A stretch of 64,000 nucleotides of DNA from Thamnaconus septentrionalis (GCA_009823395.1 CM020516.1:6912501-6976500), one strand, 5' to 3'. Counted from the first letter of the stretch, positions 50,061 to 61,130 are shown. Program-made: numbers and translations. Notes: generated by a model from the letters alone, not told the origin.

Positions 50061-50798
50061 ATTTGTAGAGGAGTTTATAACGTCAGACCTTCAAAGGAGG
50101 TTCAGTCTTTAATTTGTCCAAGAAAAAAAGCATCTTTTGAGTGTAAAATCAAGACGTGCACCTGCAGCTTCAGTGAGCTGATAAGGGAAATAACTTCTTG
50201 TTGAATGTTGAGCATAAAGCGGGAGGAGGTCGGCGCAGCTAAACCTCCATTCCCCTCCCCCCCAACATCTTTTGGCAAACCTGGCGGTCGCCTCCACCAA
50301 CAGGAAACGGGATGTTCTCAGAAGGTGTTGGATTCCCGCGCTGCCCCACTGCCTCCTCGTTGAGACTCTGGAAAGCGAATCCTCTAACAAAAACATACAA
50401 ACGTGCTCTCTGTGTTCTCCATGGTGGAAAAAAACAACAAAAAACCGACAACAACAACATCAACATCAACGATGTGCAGCTTGGCTTTGATGGAAATGTT
50501 TAATTTCTCCTCCTGCCTCCCAACAGATGCTAAACGAGCCAAACGGAATCTCTCCGCTTGCATCTTTGGCTGCTGTGTTGTTCTGAAAGCTCATATTTGC
50601 ATTTGGAAGCAGCTGCAGTAATTGCGGCGGGACTCCCAGAGGTGGCGCTGCTGCAGACGTGGAGCTGGCACTCCCTTCGCCCCTTCCTGCCGTTTTGTTG
50701 TGTTATTGAGCGTGAGATGGTTCATATCCGGGACCGTAACTTAGAATTATGGTCTCAGAACTCTAAACTGAGTTTCTTTTCAGTTCGTATGAGCGACT

Positions 50799-50880
50799 CC
50801 CCGTGCTGGTCGTAAGAAACACGACCAGCATGGGCTAAATACACCGTTTGCTGGATTTGCAGCAAACAGTGTATTTAGCC
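50799..50880. repeat. Two adjacent near-perfect hairpins
   Basis: Hairpin 1 pairs 50800-50813 with 50821-50834 (13 of 14 bases, 7-nt loop). Hairpin 2 pairs 50833-50853 with 50860-50880 (20 of 21 bases, 6-nt loop). They share two bases and lead straight into the dispersed repeat at about 50870. Confidence 0.88.
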
Positions 50881-51080
50881 TCTGTTTACAGCCTCCTATT
50901 ACAAAACTGAGGATTCCTTTGACCCTCCACATACTCAAAGGGGGACAAAGACTCAATGCTCTTAAAACCTCACGAGGAGTGTGGTCACTCACCTGAGGGA
51001 GATATCCGTGCCCTTTGTGACTTCACAAGAGGCAGTGTGTAGGAAGCAATCGGTGGATTTTTCACGTCTGTGGAGTTCAG
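50870..51080 (+). repeat. Second dispersed repeat copy
   Basis: Has TATTTAGCCTCTGTTTACAG, then GCCCTTTGTGACTTCACAAG, then GTCTGTGGAGTTCAG in the same order and similar spacing as at 35145-35380. Confidence 0.6.
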
Positions 51081-51529
51081 TAAAAGACTAGACGTGTTTT
51101 CTTGGTTCCTTCAAGGGTTGAAATACTTTTGCTGTTTGATATATTCTATCAGCATGAAATATAGCACAGCTGGGAGGAAGTGGTGTGCAACACAAACACA
51201 ACTTTGCATCTTGGTTCCAAGTCATTTTTCCTCGAAGACATTAGACAACCCTCAAATTTTACTTACTTGCAGCTTCTGAACGCTGCTTAATGTTTCCTCC
51301 TCTTCTTCTTGTCCTTCTTCTTTTTCTTCTTTTTCTTCTCCTCATCCTCCTCTTACTGCGCCTCCACCTCCCCCTCCCCCGCCCTCCTCCAGTGTTAAAT
51401 GAGAGCCAGATGATGCTGCAGCGGTTAGCGGCCGCTCACCATCAGCGGCCCTGGCAATGACCCTGGCGTGACCCTGAGATGACCTCTGGGGGCCGCAGTC
51501 CTGCAGAGAGGACGTTCAGGTCGCAGGTG

Positions 51530-51541
51530 CGTGCATGTGTG

Positions 51542-51575
<34 letters not shown>

Positions 51576-51627
51576 ATTATTTTAACATATTGCACACAAA
51601 TCCTGTCTCCCCTTGCATTTTCCGTTG

Positions 51628-51678
<51 letters not shown>

Positions 51679-51680
51679 TC
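51530..51680. repeat. (TG)n, (CT)n and (TG)n microsatellites
   Basis: TG at about 51536-51574, CT at about 51630-51660, TG at 51661-51679. Confidence 0.92.
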
Positions 51681-53154
51681 AGACAGCTGCGCTTCCACTC
51701 AGTTTAATGCAGTCCTGCTCCTCATAATGAACCGTCGCTGCACAGTTGGAGCCGTTTGAACTCAGTGTTTGAGCAGGAGAACAAACTGGTTGAGAACATC
51801 AGTGTTCAATAAAGCAGCAAGGATCCAGTTGGCACTGAGCGGGAGTGACTGGCTGGCAGGATGTTTCTCCTCAGCCACTAACAGACTCAGTGTTAACCAG
51901 TCAGCCGCTACTTTGTTGGATCTGCTGCTCCTCTTCTTCAAGATTTGGCACCTGAGTGTAAATGAAGGCCAGCGACAGAATGAGCTCAGCCTGAACCTGT
52001 CAACAGACCGTTACTGCCCATGCTGACTATTAAAGGCTGGAGGCGGGTGGGGAGGGTGGGGTGCGGTGGGGAGCAGCGCCACTGTAGCATAAAGGTGTTG
52101 GCAGATGTAGAAGTGAAGGAATGTGGCGACGAGAAGCGAGCAGAGCGTCTGTGGACCCTCATCAACACGCTTCATAAAGCATGATGATGAAGATGATGAT
52201 GATGACGATGGTGATGTCATCATATCGGGAGGAAGAAAGAAAAGAAAAACATAAACTGTTGTACTTGTTCTTTTACGCAACGCAGTCAGTGGACTGCAGA
52301 GGATTTCTGTGCTGCTGAGTCGATCTGTCACAAAGCTGAATGAACAATAATGATCAATAAATCAGCAGGAAACACCTCTCACTACTGCCACCACCAGGTG
52401 AGGATGACCTGCAAACACTGCACTGTTTGAATAGAAAAAAAAAGTATATTTTGTGAAATTAATCTGCAATTTTCTCTGGCGTTTAATTACAAAAAATTTA
52501 CAACTGCATTGATTTGTGTGGAAAAAAAAGTCAAAAAGTCTCCCAGAAAGATTATTATTATAGTTGTTTACGAGTGTAAAAACCTGTTGGTGCTCCGTGT
52601 GAGATGTTTTTCACAGAGAAGTGGGCCGACTGTTCCGGGACTGGACCTTCACTTGGACACCACATTCTGCTCGTATGATTCAGCAGAACCAGGTTCAGTT
52701 CCAGCCAGTATCCAGCGCCACCATCAGGTTTATAGTTGTGTTGTGAGGGTGAATATTAAATACAATAGTAAACGCACCTCACACCTGAAGGCACCTTCAT
52801 CTAAACTTCTAATCAGGTTTCACTTCATATAATATTGTTCAGTCAGTTCAATCACAGCAAACAACAAACTTCACTTCAGCGTCGCCCCATCGGGGTTTTT
52901 CCTCCTTCATGCTGCAGCTGCGGGGAATTTGGCAAGTCTCCACAGTGCCCCCCCACCCCACCCCGCTCCCTTAGCTCCTCCACCTCCCAACACCCGCTTC
53001 CTTCCCCTTCTAACACCCCTCCCTTCCCCAGAGAGAGGGGGGCTGGTCATACCTGGGGAAGCATGAATGGAGCCCTCAGGTGAAGCTCTGTTGAAACAAA
53101 TCTAAAGCTGCCTGATGACACCAAGCGTGAAACTCTTCACAGGTCATTGAGGCT

Positions 53155-53310
53155 GCTGACAGCTGCTGCTACGAAGCTGCACCTCCTGCTGCTGCCACTC
53201 CTCCACCTCCTCCTCCTCCTCCTGCTGCTGCTCCTTCCTCACGTCCTGCTGCTGCTGCTGCTGCTTCTTCTCCACCTTCCCCTGCTCCGCTTGCTGCACC
53301 TCCTCCTGGA
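53155..53310. repeat. CTG/CTC triplet-rich tract
   Basis: Imperfect CTG, CTC and CTT triplets forming a Leu-rich phantom frame. Confidence 0.85.
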
Positions 53311-54413
53311 GGACGATAGATTAGATGTCAGCCAGAGATATGCTCAGTGGAAAAAAAGAAAAGGGTGAAGAAGAAAACGAGTGTCTTACGTTTGTGTGTG
53401 TGCGTGCGCCTGCGTTGTGTGTGTGTGAGGTGCATTAATCATAGTCGTTGGGAGGCAGTGAGTGAGCAAAGAAAACAGTGTTGAGTCTTTGTGCAGCGTT
53501 GCTTCCCAGCATGGAAAGCGATTAGCGATGTTATCTCCGAGCCGCTCGGCTCTCGGTGAAGAAGGCAACAGTCGCCGCAGGTCATGTATCCTTTTTTTGA
53601 TGAAAAAAATACTTTTAATTTATATTTGCTGTTCTTGGAGGCTCCTTTGTGCTTGTGGAAAAGTGCTTGACTGGTATAAATCTGCCTCCTTAATGCTGTG
53701 CTAATCCGCCGCGCTAGCTGGAAGGGCCTTTAGGTGCCATGACTCACACAGTGTTTGGAAGAGGAAGTGGAGGAAGGCGAGGAGGAGTAGGTGGAGGTGG
53801 AGGAGAGGTGAAGACGGGCCGCTTCTCCTCCTCATCATCTCACAGTAGAAGTGATCAGGCTGCGTGGTCAGGTTTTAGCAGCGGCGGCTGGAAGTGAGCT
53901 AGCTGGCTAGCACCAAGGAGGCAGTGAAGCTGGACTGGAAGTCACTTCGCTGAATGAAACATTCATTTATGTTCAAGCTGCAGATGAATAGAAAGAAAAA
54001 GTGAGTCTGCCGCTGCGGTTGTTGTGGATGGTTGCCAGTTGCTCTCCTTCAGTTTCGTCTCTTTTCAGCCGTCTGTGCAAGTGATCACACAGAGCCAACA
54101 AAGCGGAACGCGGTCCAGCCTGTGGTTCTCCTGCAGATCATTAGAAGTGGTTCAGGATGAGAGGGAACGTCTGGAGGAGGAAACTCAGTGTGAGACCTGG
54201 TTTAGTTTTAGAACAGGTCCAGTCTTCCTCTGATGTCATTCACCTCCTTCAATCCTCCAACATGTTTCTTCTTCACCTTGTTGTTAAAAAAGTCATGTTT
54301 CAGGCGATTTAAAGGTTTTGCTACATCACGTCAGTAGGTTGTGCTCTACTTGGCAGCTAGCCTGTAGTTATTCTGTCTACTTGACGACAAAAATGAACCC
54401 CCCCAGATGCTAT

Positions 54414-55047
54414 GCTACAAAGGACCTATCCTAGGAAGGACGCGGCCTACGAAGGACCCATCCTACGAAGGATGCGGCCTATGAAGTACGTGTCCTACGA
54501 AGGATGCGGCCTATGAAGGGTTAGTCAGCTGATATTAGAGGCATGTACTGGCAAAGACACAACGTATAAATTTAAGTATGAACATTTCACATAAAATATT
54601 CAGTTTTTAACGTAGGGTTTTTACTTATTCGAACATCCAACGCCATTGTTGGATGGCAAACCAATGGTTAGCTTGATGTTAAAAAAACATCACATCCGGG
54701 GTTGGCCAGCAGTAGGGAATGGCGGTGATGCAACCAGGAAATACACCGAAGGCTAGACCGTCCCGTGTGGTTACTGGGGAGGCGGGCTTGGGTTCGTCCT
54801 TCTCAGCCAGGTCCTTCGAAGGACCCGCCTTCCGACGGAGGACGTTTCCTTCGAAGGACGTTTCCTTCGAAGGACCCATCCTACGAAGGACCTATCCTAC
54901 GAAGGACCTATCCTACGAAGGACCCATCCTACGAAGGATGCGGCCTTCGAAGGACCCATCCTATGAAGGACCCATCCTACGAAGGATGGGGCCTACGAAA
55001 GACCCATCCTATGAAGGACCCATCCTACGAAGGACACGGCCTATGCT
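54414..55047. mobile_element. Composite element: unique core between two 16-bp minisatellite blocks
   Basis: Blocks at 54414-54521 and 54811-55047 are built from variants of GAAGGACCCATCCTAC (16-bp period), whose junction TCCTTCGAAGGA is a perfect palindrome in some copies. Between them lies a unique core of about 290 bp with internal inverted repeats (CATCCAAC at 54634 against GTTGGATG at 54648; GATGTT against AACATC near 54675-54690). The organisation suggests a non-autonomous mobile element with tandem-repeat ends, but no transposase or target duplication was identified. The open frame 54719-55156 is a by-product of the 48-bp (3 x 16) translation period. Confidence 0.5.
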
Positions 55048-55374
55048 GCTTCGGGGAAAAAAAACCCAAAAACATTCCAGATTCTTTTGTTTTTCCAAAG
55101 CCCCCCACTCCTCCCACCCCTCACCCCTCCTCACTCCCTGTGTGATACAGCGCTAATCTGTTCATCACTTTCTCCCCCTAAATTGCTACCACACTGTCTT
55201 AGCCCCCCTCACCCCCCGACCCCACCCCCCAAATCCCCTCCACCCTTTTCTTCTCTCACTGCCGCCAATTAACGTCTCTGCACATCAGCTTCAAACTCCA
55301 ACCCTCCCCTCCCCACCCTGCAAAAAAAATGAAAAAAATGAAAACATCCAGAGAAGCAGGGGAGGAGGGAGGGG

Positions 55375-55835
55375 GGCAGTTTAAACAGGTGCCATGGTAA
55401 CATAATGGCTGCCTGCTGCCCCTCCAGCGCCCATAAATCATCCTCCGCTCCACAAAGACCACGTTGTGGCTCAGTTATTGCTAATCCGCCGCCGTGTGAC
55501 GAGCCGCCTGCTGAAACGGCCCCATTCTTCTGTTTGGCCGGGGCCATATTTCAGCCCCCCCACCTCTAACCCCCCACACAAACCCCCCTCCCTGTGAGTG
55601 CGTGCTGACATTACAGGGATCCTTCAGCGAGCGCGATATTGTACCTGCTCGACACCTGTTAGCTTCTTTAGCCCAGGGTTTCATCAGATAGTTGAAATAA
55701 ATACTAGTCATCATCATAACCATAATCATAGTCATAAAAAAGAGGGTGGTGGTGGTGGTGAGGGGGGCGGCGGCCAGGGCCTCTTTATACTGCTGCCAAA
55801 TTGCCCCAGCGCCTGATTTACAGTGAGACTGAAGG
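55375..55835. promoter_or_regulatory. Candidate conserved non-coding elements
   Basis: Contains GGTAACATAATGGCTGCC, GCGCCCATAAATCATCCTCC, GTTATTGCTAATCCGCCGCC, GGGCCATATTTCAGCCC, GGTTTCATCAGATAGTTG and CTTTATACTGCTGCCAAATT, in blocks separated by C-rich runs. Confidence 0.38.
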
Positions 55836-56112
55836 CAGACAGACAGACAGACAGGGAGGCAGAGACAGTCAGTCAGTCAGACAGACAGACAGACAGACAG
55901 ACAGACAGGGAGGCAGAGACAGTCAGTCAGTCAGACAGACAGACAGACAGACAGACAGGCAAGGAGTAGGACAGACAGACAGACAGTCAGTCAGTCAGAC
56001 AGACAGATGGACGGACGGACGGACAGGCAGACAGACAGACAGACGGTAGGACAGTCAGTCAGCGAGACAGACAGAAGGCAGGCAGTAGGACAGACAGACA
56101 AACAGGCAGGGT
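55834..56112. repeat. (CAGA)n/(CAGT)n complex satellite
   Basis: CAGA runs alternate with CAGT triplicates and a GGGAGGCAGAGA spacer. The first two higher-order units are about 60 bp and nearly identical, later ones degenerate. Confidence 0.92.
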
Positions 56113-56172
56113 GGAGCTGCTACGTGCCTGGAATGAGAGAAAAACTCCAGTATCCACACCTGCAGACCACCC

Positions 56173-56220
<48 letters not shown>

Positions 56221-56242
56221 CACACACACACACACACACACC
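56173..56242. repeat. (CT)n then (CA)n microsatellite
   Basis: About 21 CT units, then about 11 CA units; a further (CA)n lies at 56338-56378. Confidence 0.93.
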
Positions 56243-56335
56243 TGGGAACTGGCAGGCATGTAATAGTCGGGACGGCTTGAGGGAGGAACAGGGTTGAATT
56301 CTCTTGGGATTACAAAGGGAAACATTGTGTGGCCG

Positions 56336-56379
<44 letters not shown>

Positions 56380-56394
56380 CAGCAGCAGGTGAGC

Positions 56395-56580
56395 AGAGTG
56401 ATAAGGGGACAAATTAGCCCCCATATTAAAAATAATCCCCCGGCTGTAATAACAATAATTCGCTCCGCTGCCACAGTGCTCGTCTCTTCTCAGCAACAAC
56501 TTGTTGACAACAAAGTTGTCGAGTGTTTTGTGAAATGGGCCCATCATGTCTGCAGGGCCTGTCAGCAGCCCTGAAATACG
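56395..56580. promoter_or_regulatory. Candidate conserved non-coding element
   Basis: Contains GGGACAAATTAGCCCCCATA, TTAAAAATAATCCCCCGGC and TGTAATAACAATAATTCGC. It also holds an inverted repeat: ACAACTTGTT followed by GACAACAAAGTTGTC. Confidence 0.4.
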
Positions 56581-57557
56581 GGAGAGGGGCCGGTGGAGTG
56601 GGGGGGGCGGCGGCCCAACTCGGAGGCCTGGCCAGCTGGTCGGTGCATGTTCTGAGGTCATCATCCGCAAGGAAGAAAAAACATTTATAAATAAATAAAT
56701 GAGAGTGAAGATGTAGAGATGAAACGTGCAGCAGCAGCGTCCAGTCTGCTGCTTGGAGGGCGGCTGGGTAACGTCAGGCCTCTGGAAGGAGGTTTTTCAC
56801 AACATGAAGCAAACAATGCGATGATGTCATCGAGGGTCAACTCTGTTTGGGCTCCAGCACGCCGCCCGCCGCAGGAGAGTGGGTCCGGATGGGCAGAGGT
56901 CACCTGAGGTCACCTGGGGTGAGTGAAGCTGTTTTCTGAGTCTCACACCAGAATCATCGTTGTTGTTTAAATTGAAGACATCCCACTTTTTGTTTCAGTC
57001 AAAATACATCAGCGAGCAGAGTTTCTGACGCAGCTCACTGGTTGAGTCTATTTTTAGAGCCGGAGTCGCTCGTCCTCGGCTGTCTGCTCTTCATCAGGAC
57101 GTCTGTAACCTGATTAGAGAGATTTCACTTCCTGAAAGATGTTTTTCACTGACGTCTGTGTTTCCTCTTCGGTCTTCTGCGCTGTCAGATGATGATTATT
57201 ATGAGAAGCAGCGACTCGGCCCAGTGCTACACAAGGCAACATTGTGCCTGCTGAGCTATGGTGAATATTAACGTTGCGGTGGAACAGAATGTCGTTAGTT
57301 TTAAAAACATCGCAGCGTGCAGGATTTTTCATGTTCGGGTGTTGCTCTCTGGTTCTTGATGTTCTACCAGATCTCACATCTGCCTCCCTGCAGCAGTGGC
57401 GTCAGCGTGGAACCATCAAACCCAGAGGCCCGTTCTGAACCTGGCTGGGCATCTCGCAAAGTTGTCTTTACGTAACAATGCTGAGGTCAAATGTCAAGGT
57501 CATCTAATTTCAGAAAGACACACACACAGCAGTTCGTAGTTGGAATAAGTGGGTGTT

Positions 57558-57563
57558 TTTATT
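57558..57563 (-). other. etaa1: Poly(A) signal of etaa1
   Basis: AATAAA on the minus strand, about 715 nt after the stop codon, followed about 30-45 nt later by a GTGTGTGTGT-rich element (plus 57520-57530 reads CACACACACA). That is a classical signal plus GU-rich downstream arrangement. Confidence 0.6.
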
Positions 57564-58276
57564 GTTGCTGGACCGAGCTGATTCTGAACTGAGCCAAAAT
57601 CAAAGACAGAAATGATGGCAGAAGTGACACGCAAAGAAACAAAATCAATAGGAAAAAAAAAAAAAAGACCTACAATGCTCACTTTTGTTTTCATCTTTTT
57701 CTTTTGAGTTAAACAACCAGCACTGTGTCATGTAAAACTGTCTGGTGTGATAACACTGTCCAAATATTCTTGCACTTAAAAATTCTTTGGAGAATTTTAA
57801 TACATTTGAAGTGTGAGTCCATTCAAGTCAAAGGCACGGGGGTTCTCATGATGTCAAACAAAACAACAGAGTGCTCAGTGCTGTTTGCTGCAACACGTTA
57901 GAGCCATGACCTCAGCAAGACTCAACACAGGTAGAAAAAAACTGTTTCCTTTTAGAACAAAAGCAAACAGTCACAAAGTGCTTCCAGGAGTCTCAGCAGT
58001 TGCATTTGTATATTTCCGACTGAACATAGAGCCAAGGTGCTGAGGATAATCTCTTCCGCTGAACCGGGACTGGACCTTTTTTTTCCTCTCGAGGCCCTTT
58101 CATGTAAACTCTTTTTTATATTAGCAGCAGGAGACGTGTCAGTCTTCATCCGTCCGTTCTCACAGGACTTTTATACGGCCGAACATAACGGAGCAACTTA
58201 ACAAACTGAACAAAGCTTAGAATGATGAACTACTGACAGGCGAGAAGGTGTGAGAGGAGACGCTGTGCGTCCTGGT

Positions 58277-58389
58277 TCAGGAGTTGTTCTGCATCCTCAG
58301 CCTCCTCCTGGCCAGAGCCTCCTGCTTCTTCCTCTCGATCTCGGCGGTGGAGCACTTGACCTGCGCCTTCAGCTGGCCGCTGACAAACA
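58277..58389 (-). CDS. etaa1: etaa1 exon 6 (terminal)
   Basis: The acceptor follows a (CTC)n run ending in CTGCAG. Encodes VFVSGQLKAQVKC and the basic helix to MQNNS, then TGA at 58279-58277. Confidence 0.9.
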
Positions 58390-60316
58390 CTGCAGGAGGA
58401 GGAGGAGGAGGAGCACCAGTTTATATGTGACCACTCAAACAGGTGAAACACATCCTGACGTCATCCGTATTACACATTGAATGACTGCTGCCAAACATTT
58501 TTGCACACAAGCATTCAAGGTGCAGGAAGTAAAAGAAGTAAAAGATGTTTTTCTTCCTTCTGTGAACAGACAGATGTGTTGTTGGAAGAAAAACACACTG
58601 AGGATTTTGCACAACAGTAAATATTTACCTTTGTTGCTGATCTCCGCCGAGTGCGACCCGCTTCTCTTGCAGGTGGGCCGAGGGTTCGACGACGCTGTGG
58701 TTCCAGTAGTGATGCTGCTGCGGCCCAGCAGTCCAGGCGCCACGTGGCCCCCTGGGAGGCTCTGAGACATGGGCGCTGCCCCGTCCTCGCTGGCCCCGCC
58801 CACTGGGAGCCGGCTCCACCCCCTTGTCTCAGGTAGCGAGTTGGATCGGACCCAACGACTGCACGCCGACTGCTTGTTTGTTGTGGAGGCCGTGATGGGC
58901 GGAGTCCTGCTGCTGCTGCTGCTCCGTCCCCCCTCTGCCTGGATGCTGGAGCTCCTCTCCAGGGTGTCGCAGGCCTGGTAGAGCAGCTGGTCGTCGTCCC
59001 CGCAGTCCCAGTGGCTGTCCCACATTCCCAGGACCGAGTCTGGAGCTGCACTGTGGCCAGCGGTGGCCTGGACCGGAGGAGGAGGAGCTTCATTGGTGGA
59101 AGACTCCAGGTCTGGGACGAGAGCTTTGGACTGAATGGCGGTGTAGGTGGTGTTGGAGCAGGGGGCGGCCTTGTGGTGGGGGCTGGGTCCCAACCTGAAG
59201 GTGCTCCTGCTGGTGGTCTTCAGTCTGGGGCAAAGCTGCTGGATCCCGCTAGGCCTCGACCCGCAGCAGGAGGGGCGGAGCCTGGAGGTGGCGGTCTGGA
59301 CCACACTGCTGCTGCTGCTGCTGATCAGTGTGGTCTTCGTCTTAGTGCTGGACTGGGTTTTAACACCCAGCTGCTCCTGCAAGGGATTCTGGGTCATGGC
59401 GATCACGTCCGGGTCATTGAGGAGGTCGTCGTCCTCCCAGTCGTCGTCAAAGTGCTGAGCGATGCTCCTGGTCGCCCCTCCGTCCTCGGCCGCCTGCGGA
59501 GCTGCTCTGGATCTCTCACTCGGCTTCGGCTCCGTCCGTCCCGCCGCCGCCGTCTTGCCACTGGCCTCCTGCGTGAAGCCCTGACTGAGCTGCCCGCTGA
59601 ACCTCTGAGTGGAGCAGTCGAACAGCGCTTGCAGCTCCGCCTCCACGCCGTCCGACCAGGTGGAGCCCTTGCAGTCCTCCGTCTTGCTGGATGATGGCGT
59701 CCCACCCTGATGTTGTGTCTGCTGCTGCTCTGTCTCTCTGTCCTGCTGCATGTTCTCGTCAAACTGACGGGCCAGTTTCAGCAGGTCCTCCACGCTGCTG
59801 TGCCTGCACGCAGTTCAACAAGACTGTTAAAGACGGAGTTAAAACTAGAGAGCGTTAATGAGATGAACGTGGGACGACCTGGAGTACTTTCTCCGAGCTC
59901 TGGGCTTCGGAACGTCTGGCGTGGCGGAGACGGCGTTGTCCCCGATCCACCGCAGCAGAGGAGAGTCGCTGCTCTGCTGCTGCTTCCCCTCCTGCACGGA
60001 CACAAGGCAGACGTGAGGAAGCAGCAACACATTAAACAACAACAACAACAACTTCAAGAGCATCGATCAGTGTTTTTGTGGCCCTCAATAGGTTTTCCAG
60101 AGACAGGAAGTGACATCAAAGATACTACAGGAAAAAAGCAACAGGAATACACATACAAATACCCCTGTAAACACTGAATACCCAACTCCCCATTGTATCA
60201 CTTAAACTTGAATGAAACTCTGCTAATGAAAAAAACAAAACAAAGCGAGACCTTGGGGGCGATACGATTGACGATATCGGATATTTCCACCACTCTGTTG
60301 TTCCGAGGACCTGGGG

Positions 60317-60347
<31 letters not shown>

Positions 60348-60874
60348 TACACCACAAACACAGCTCAACACACTTACAGTATATTATAATCACTGTAATC
60401 ACACACTACTTTATGAATCTCGATGCGAAAATCACTGAAGGATGCTGTTGTTCATTCAAAGGGTGGCAACAAATGTAATAGAGTTGATCAAACGTGACGA
60501 CTCGCCACCTGCGTTGGGTGACGTGCAGTCCCACACGATGTCTTGTGAAGGCTCCACATCTCCGGGAGAATCTCCGTGAACCAGGCCGAGTCTGGCGCTG
60601 CCGTGTCGGCCCTGAGGACTCTGGAAACCTGCAGCACACAGCAGAGCGCAGAGTCACTACTAGTAAACTGACAATCGGTTTTCAACGCCTGCCGGTGGAT
60701 TCCCCTGCTGACGTGTGCAGACTTTCCATCCCCCATCCCTCCATCACCTTTAATCGACGATGTTTCCGTGGCAGCCATCTGCTGTTCCGTCGCCCTGTTG
60801 AATGTTTTTCCGTCACAAAGTTTGGAGACTCCTCTCCACAGCTCACTAAACTTGCCAGCAGCGGACTCCGACAT
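58277..60874 (-). CDS. etaa1: Ewing tumour-associated antigen 1, RPA-bound ATR activator
   Basis: Six exons, 60874-60748, 60628-60509, 60310-60252, 59991-59879, 59803-58629 and 58389-58277, join in frame to 568 aa; human ETAA1 is 926 aa. ETAA1 sits on RPA-coated single-stranded DNA at stalled forks and activates ATR-ATRIP. Visible landmarks: SQDIVWDCTSP (about 70-80), the tryptophan-containing core of the ATR-activating region; ISDIVNRIAPK (92-102); VEDLLKLARQFDENM (144-158); EAELQALFDCSTQRFSGQLS (194-213); DDDWEDDDLLNDP (259-271); HWDCGDDDQLLYQACD (about 404-419), resembling the RPA70-binding motif; and CSTAEIERKKQEALARRR in the last exon, resembling the RPA32-binding helix. The rest is low-complexity Ser/Thr/Gln, expected of this disordered protein. 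An in-frame TTG 15 nt upstream is not the start; the ATG at 60874 gives MSESAAGKF. Confidence 0.93.
58629..59803 (-). CDS. etaa1: etaa1 exon 5 (long central exon)
   Basis: 1175 nt, residues 140-531. The acceptor is GCGTGCAG and the donor is GTAAAT. An unspliced frame runs on into the next intron to a stop at 58435. Confidence 0.92.
59879..59991 (-). CDS. etaa1: etaa1 exon 4
   Basis: The acceptor is CCGTGCAG. Encodes EGKQQQSSDSPLLRWIGDNA through RARRKYS plus two bases; the donor GTCGTC is weak. Confidence 0.87.
60252..60310 (-). CDS. etaa1: etaa1 exon 3
   Basis: Encodes GPRNNRVVEISDIVNRIAPK. The acceptor follows a (CT)n run ending in CCCCCAG; the donor is GTCTCG. Confidence 0.9.
60509..60628 (-). 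CDS. etaa1: etaa1 exon 2
   Basis: The acceptor is GTGCTGCAG. Encodes GFQSPQGRHGS through SQDIVWDCTSPNA, the ATR-activating core; the donor is GTGGCG. Confidence 0.9.
60748..60874 (-). CDS. etaa1: etaa1 exon 1
   Basis: Residues 1-42 (MSESAAGKFSELWRG to ETSSIK) plus one base; the donor is GTGATG. Confidence 0.85.
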
Positions 60875-61095
60875 GGTCGCCCACAACAAAACTTCCGGCC
60901 ATAAATCCGCGATAAAAGTTTCCTTTCACAAGCATCCTTTTATTCCGTTTATTATTAAATCCTGCTCGCCCTTATTTCCCCCCAGCGAACTTTTTTGTGT
61001 TGTTTTGTCCAGTAGCTGCTCAGCTCATGCGAGCCGCCATGTTGTTTGGTTTTCTTTCTACAACGTCATCAAACTACGGGTGCCGGCCAGGCGCG
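60875..61095. promoter_or_regulatory. Probable bidirectional promoter of etaa1
   Basis: Directly upstream of the etaa1 ATG. Carries ACTTCCGG (ETS-family site) at 60891-60898 and GCCGCCATGTTG (YY1-like) at about 61032-61043, both typical of two-way housekeeping promoters, and is CpG-rich around 61080-61130. Confidence 0.5.
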
Positions 61096-61130
61096 ATGGC
61101 GCACTCGGATTCCAAAATTTCGCCGGAAAG
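61096..61130 (+). CDS. Possible divergent first coding exon, gene unknown
   Basis: ATG GCG CAC TCG opens a 35-nt stretch encoding MAHSDSKISPE plus two bases, ending at a good GTAGGA donor (61131). It lies head-to-head with etaa1, in CpG-rich sequence. I do not recognise the peptide and saw no continuing exon before 64000, so it may be chance. Confidence 0.3.

Noticed and set aside
54719..55156. 145-codon frame with KDPSYEGPILRR repeats
   Set aside because: The periodic peptide is the translation of the 16-bp minisatellite; two frames show the same repeat, so selection on protein is unlikely.
58435..58628. C-terminal extension of etaa1 through intron 5
   Set aside because: A strong GTAAAT donor and a terminal exon matching the family C-terminus show that the extension is intronic.
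59011..59694. 227-codon plus-strand frame
   Set aside because: Antisense shadow of etaa1 exon 5.
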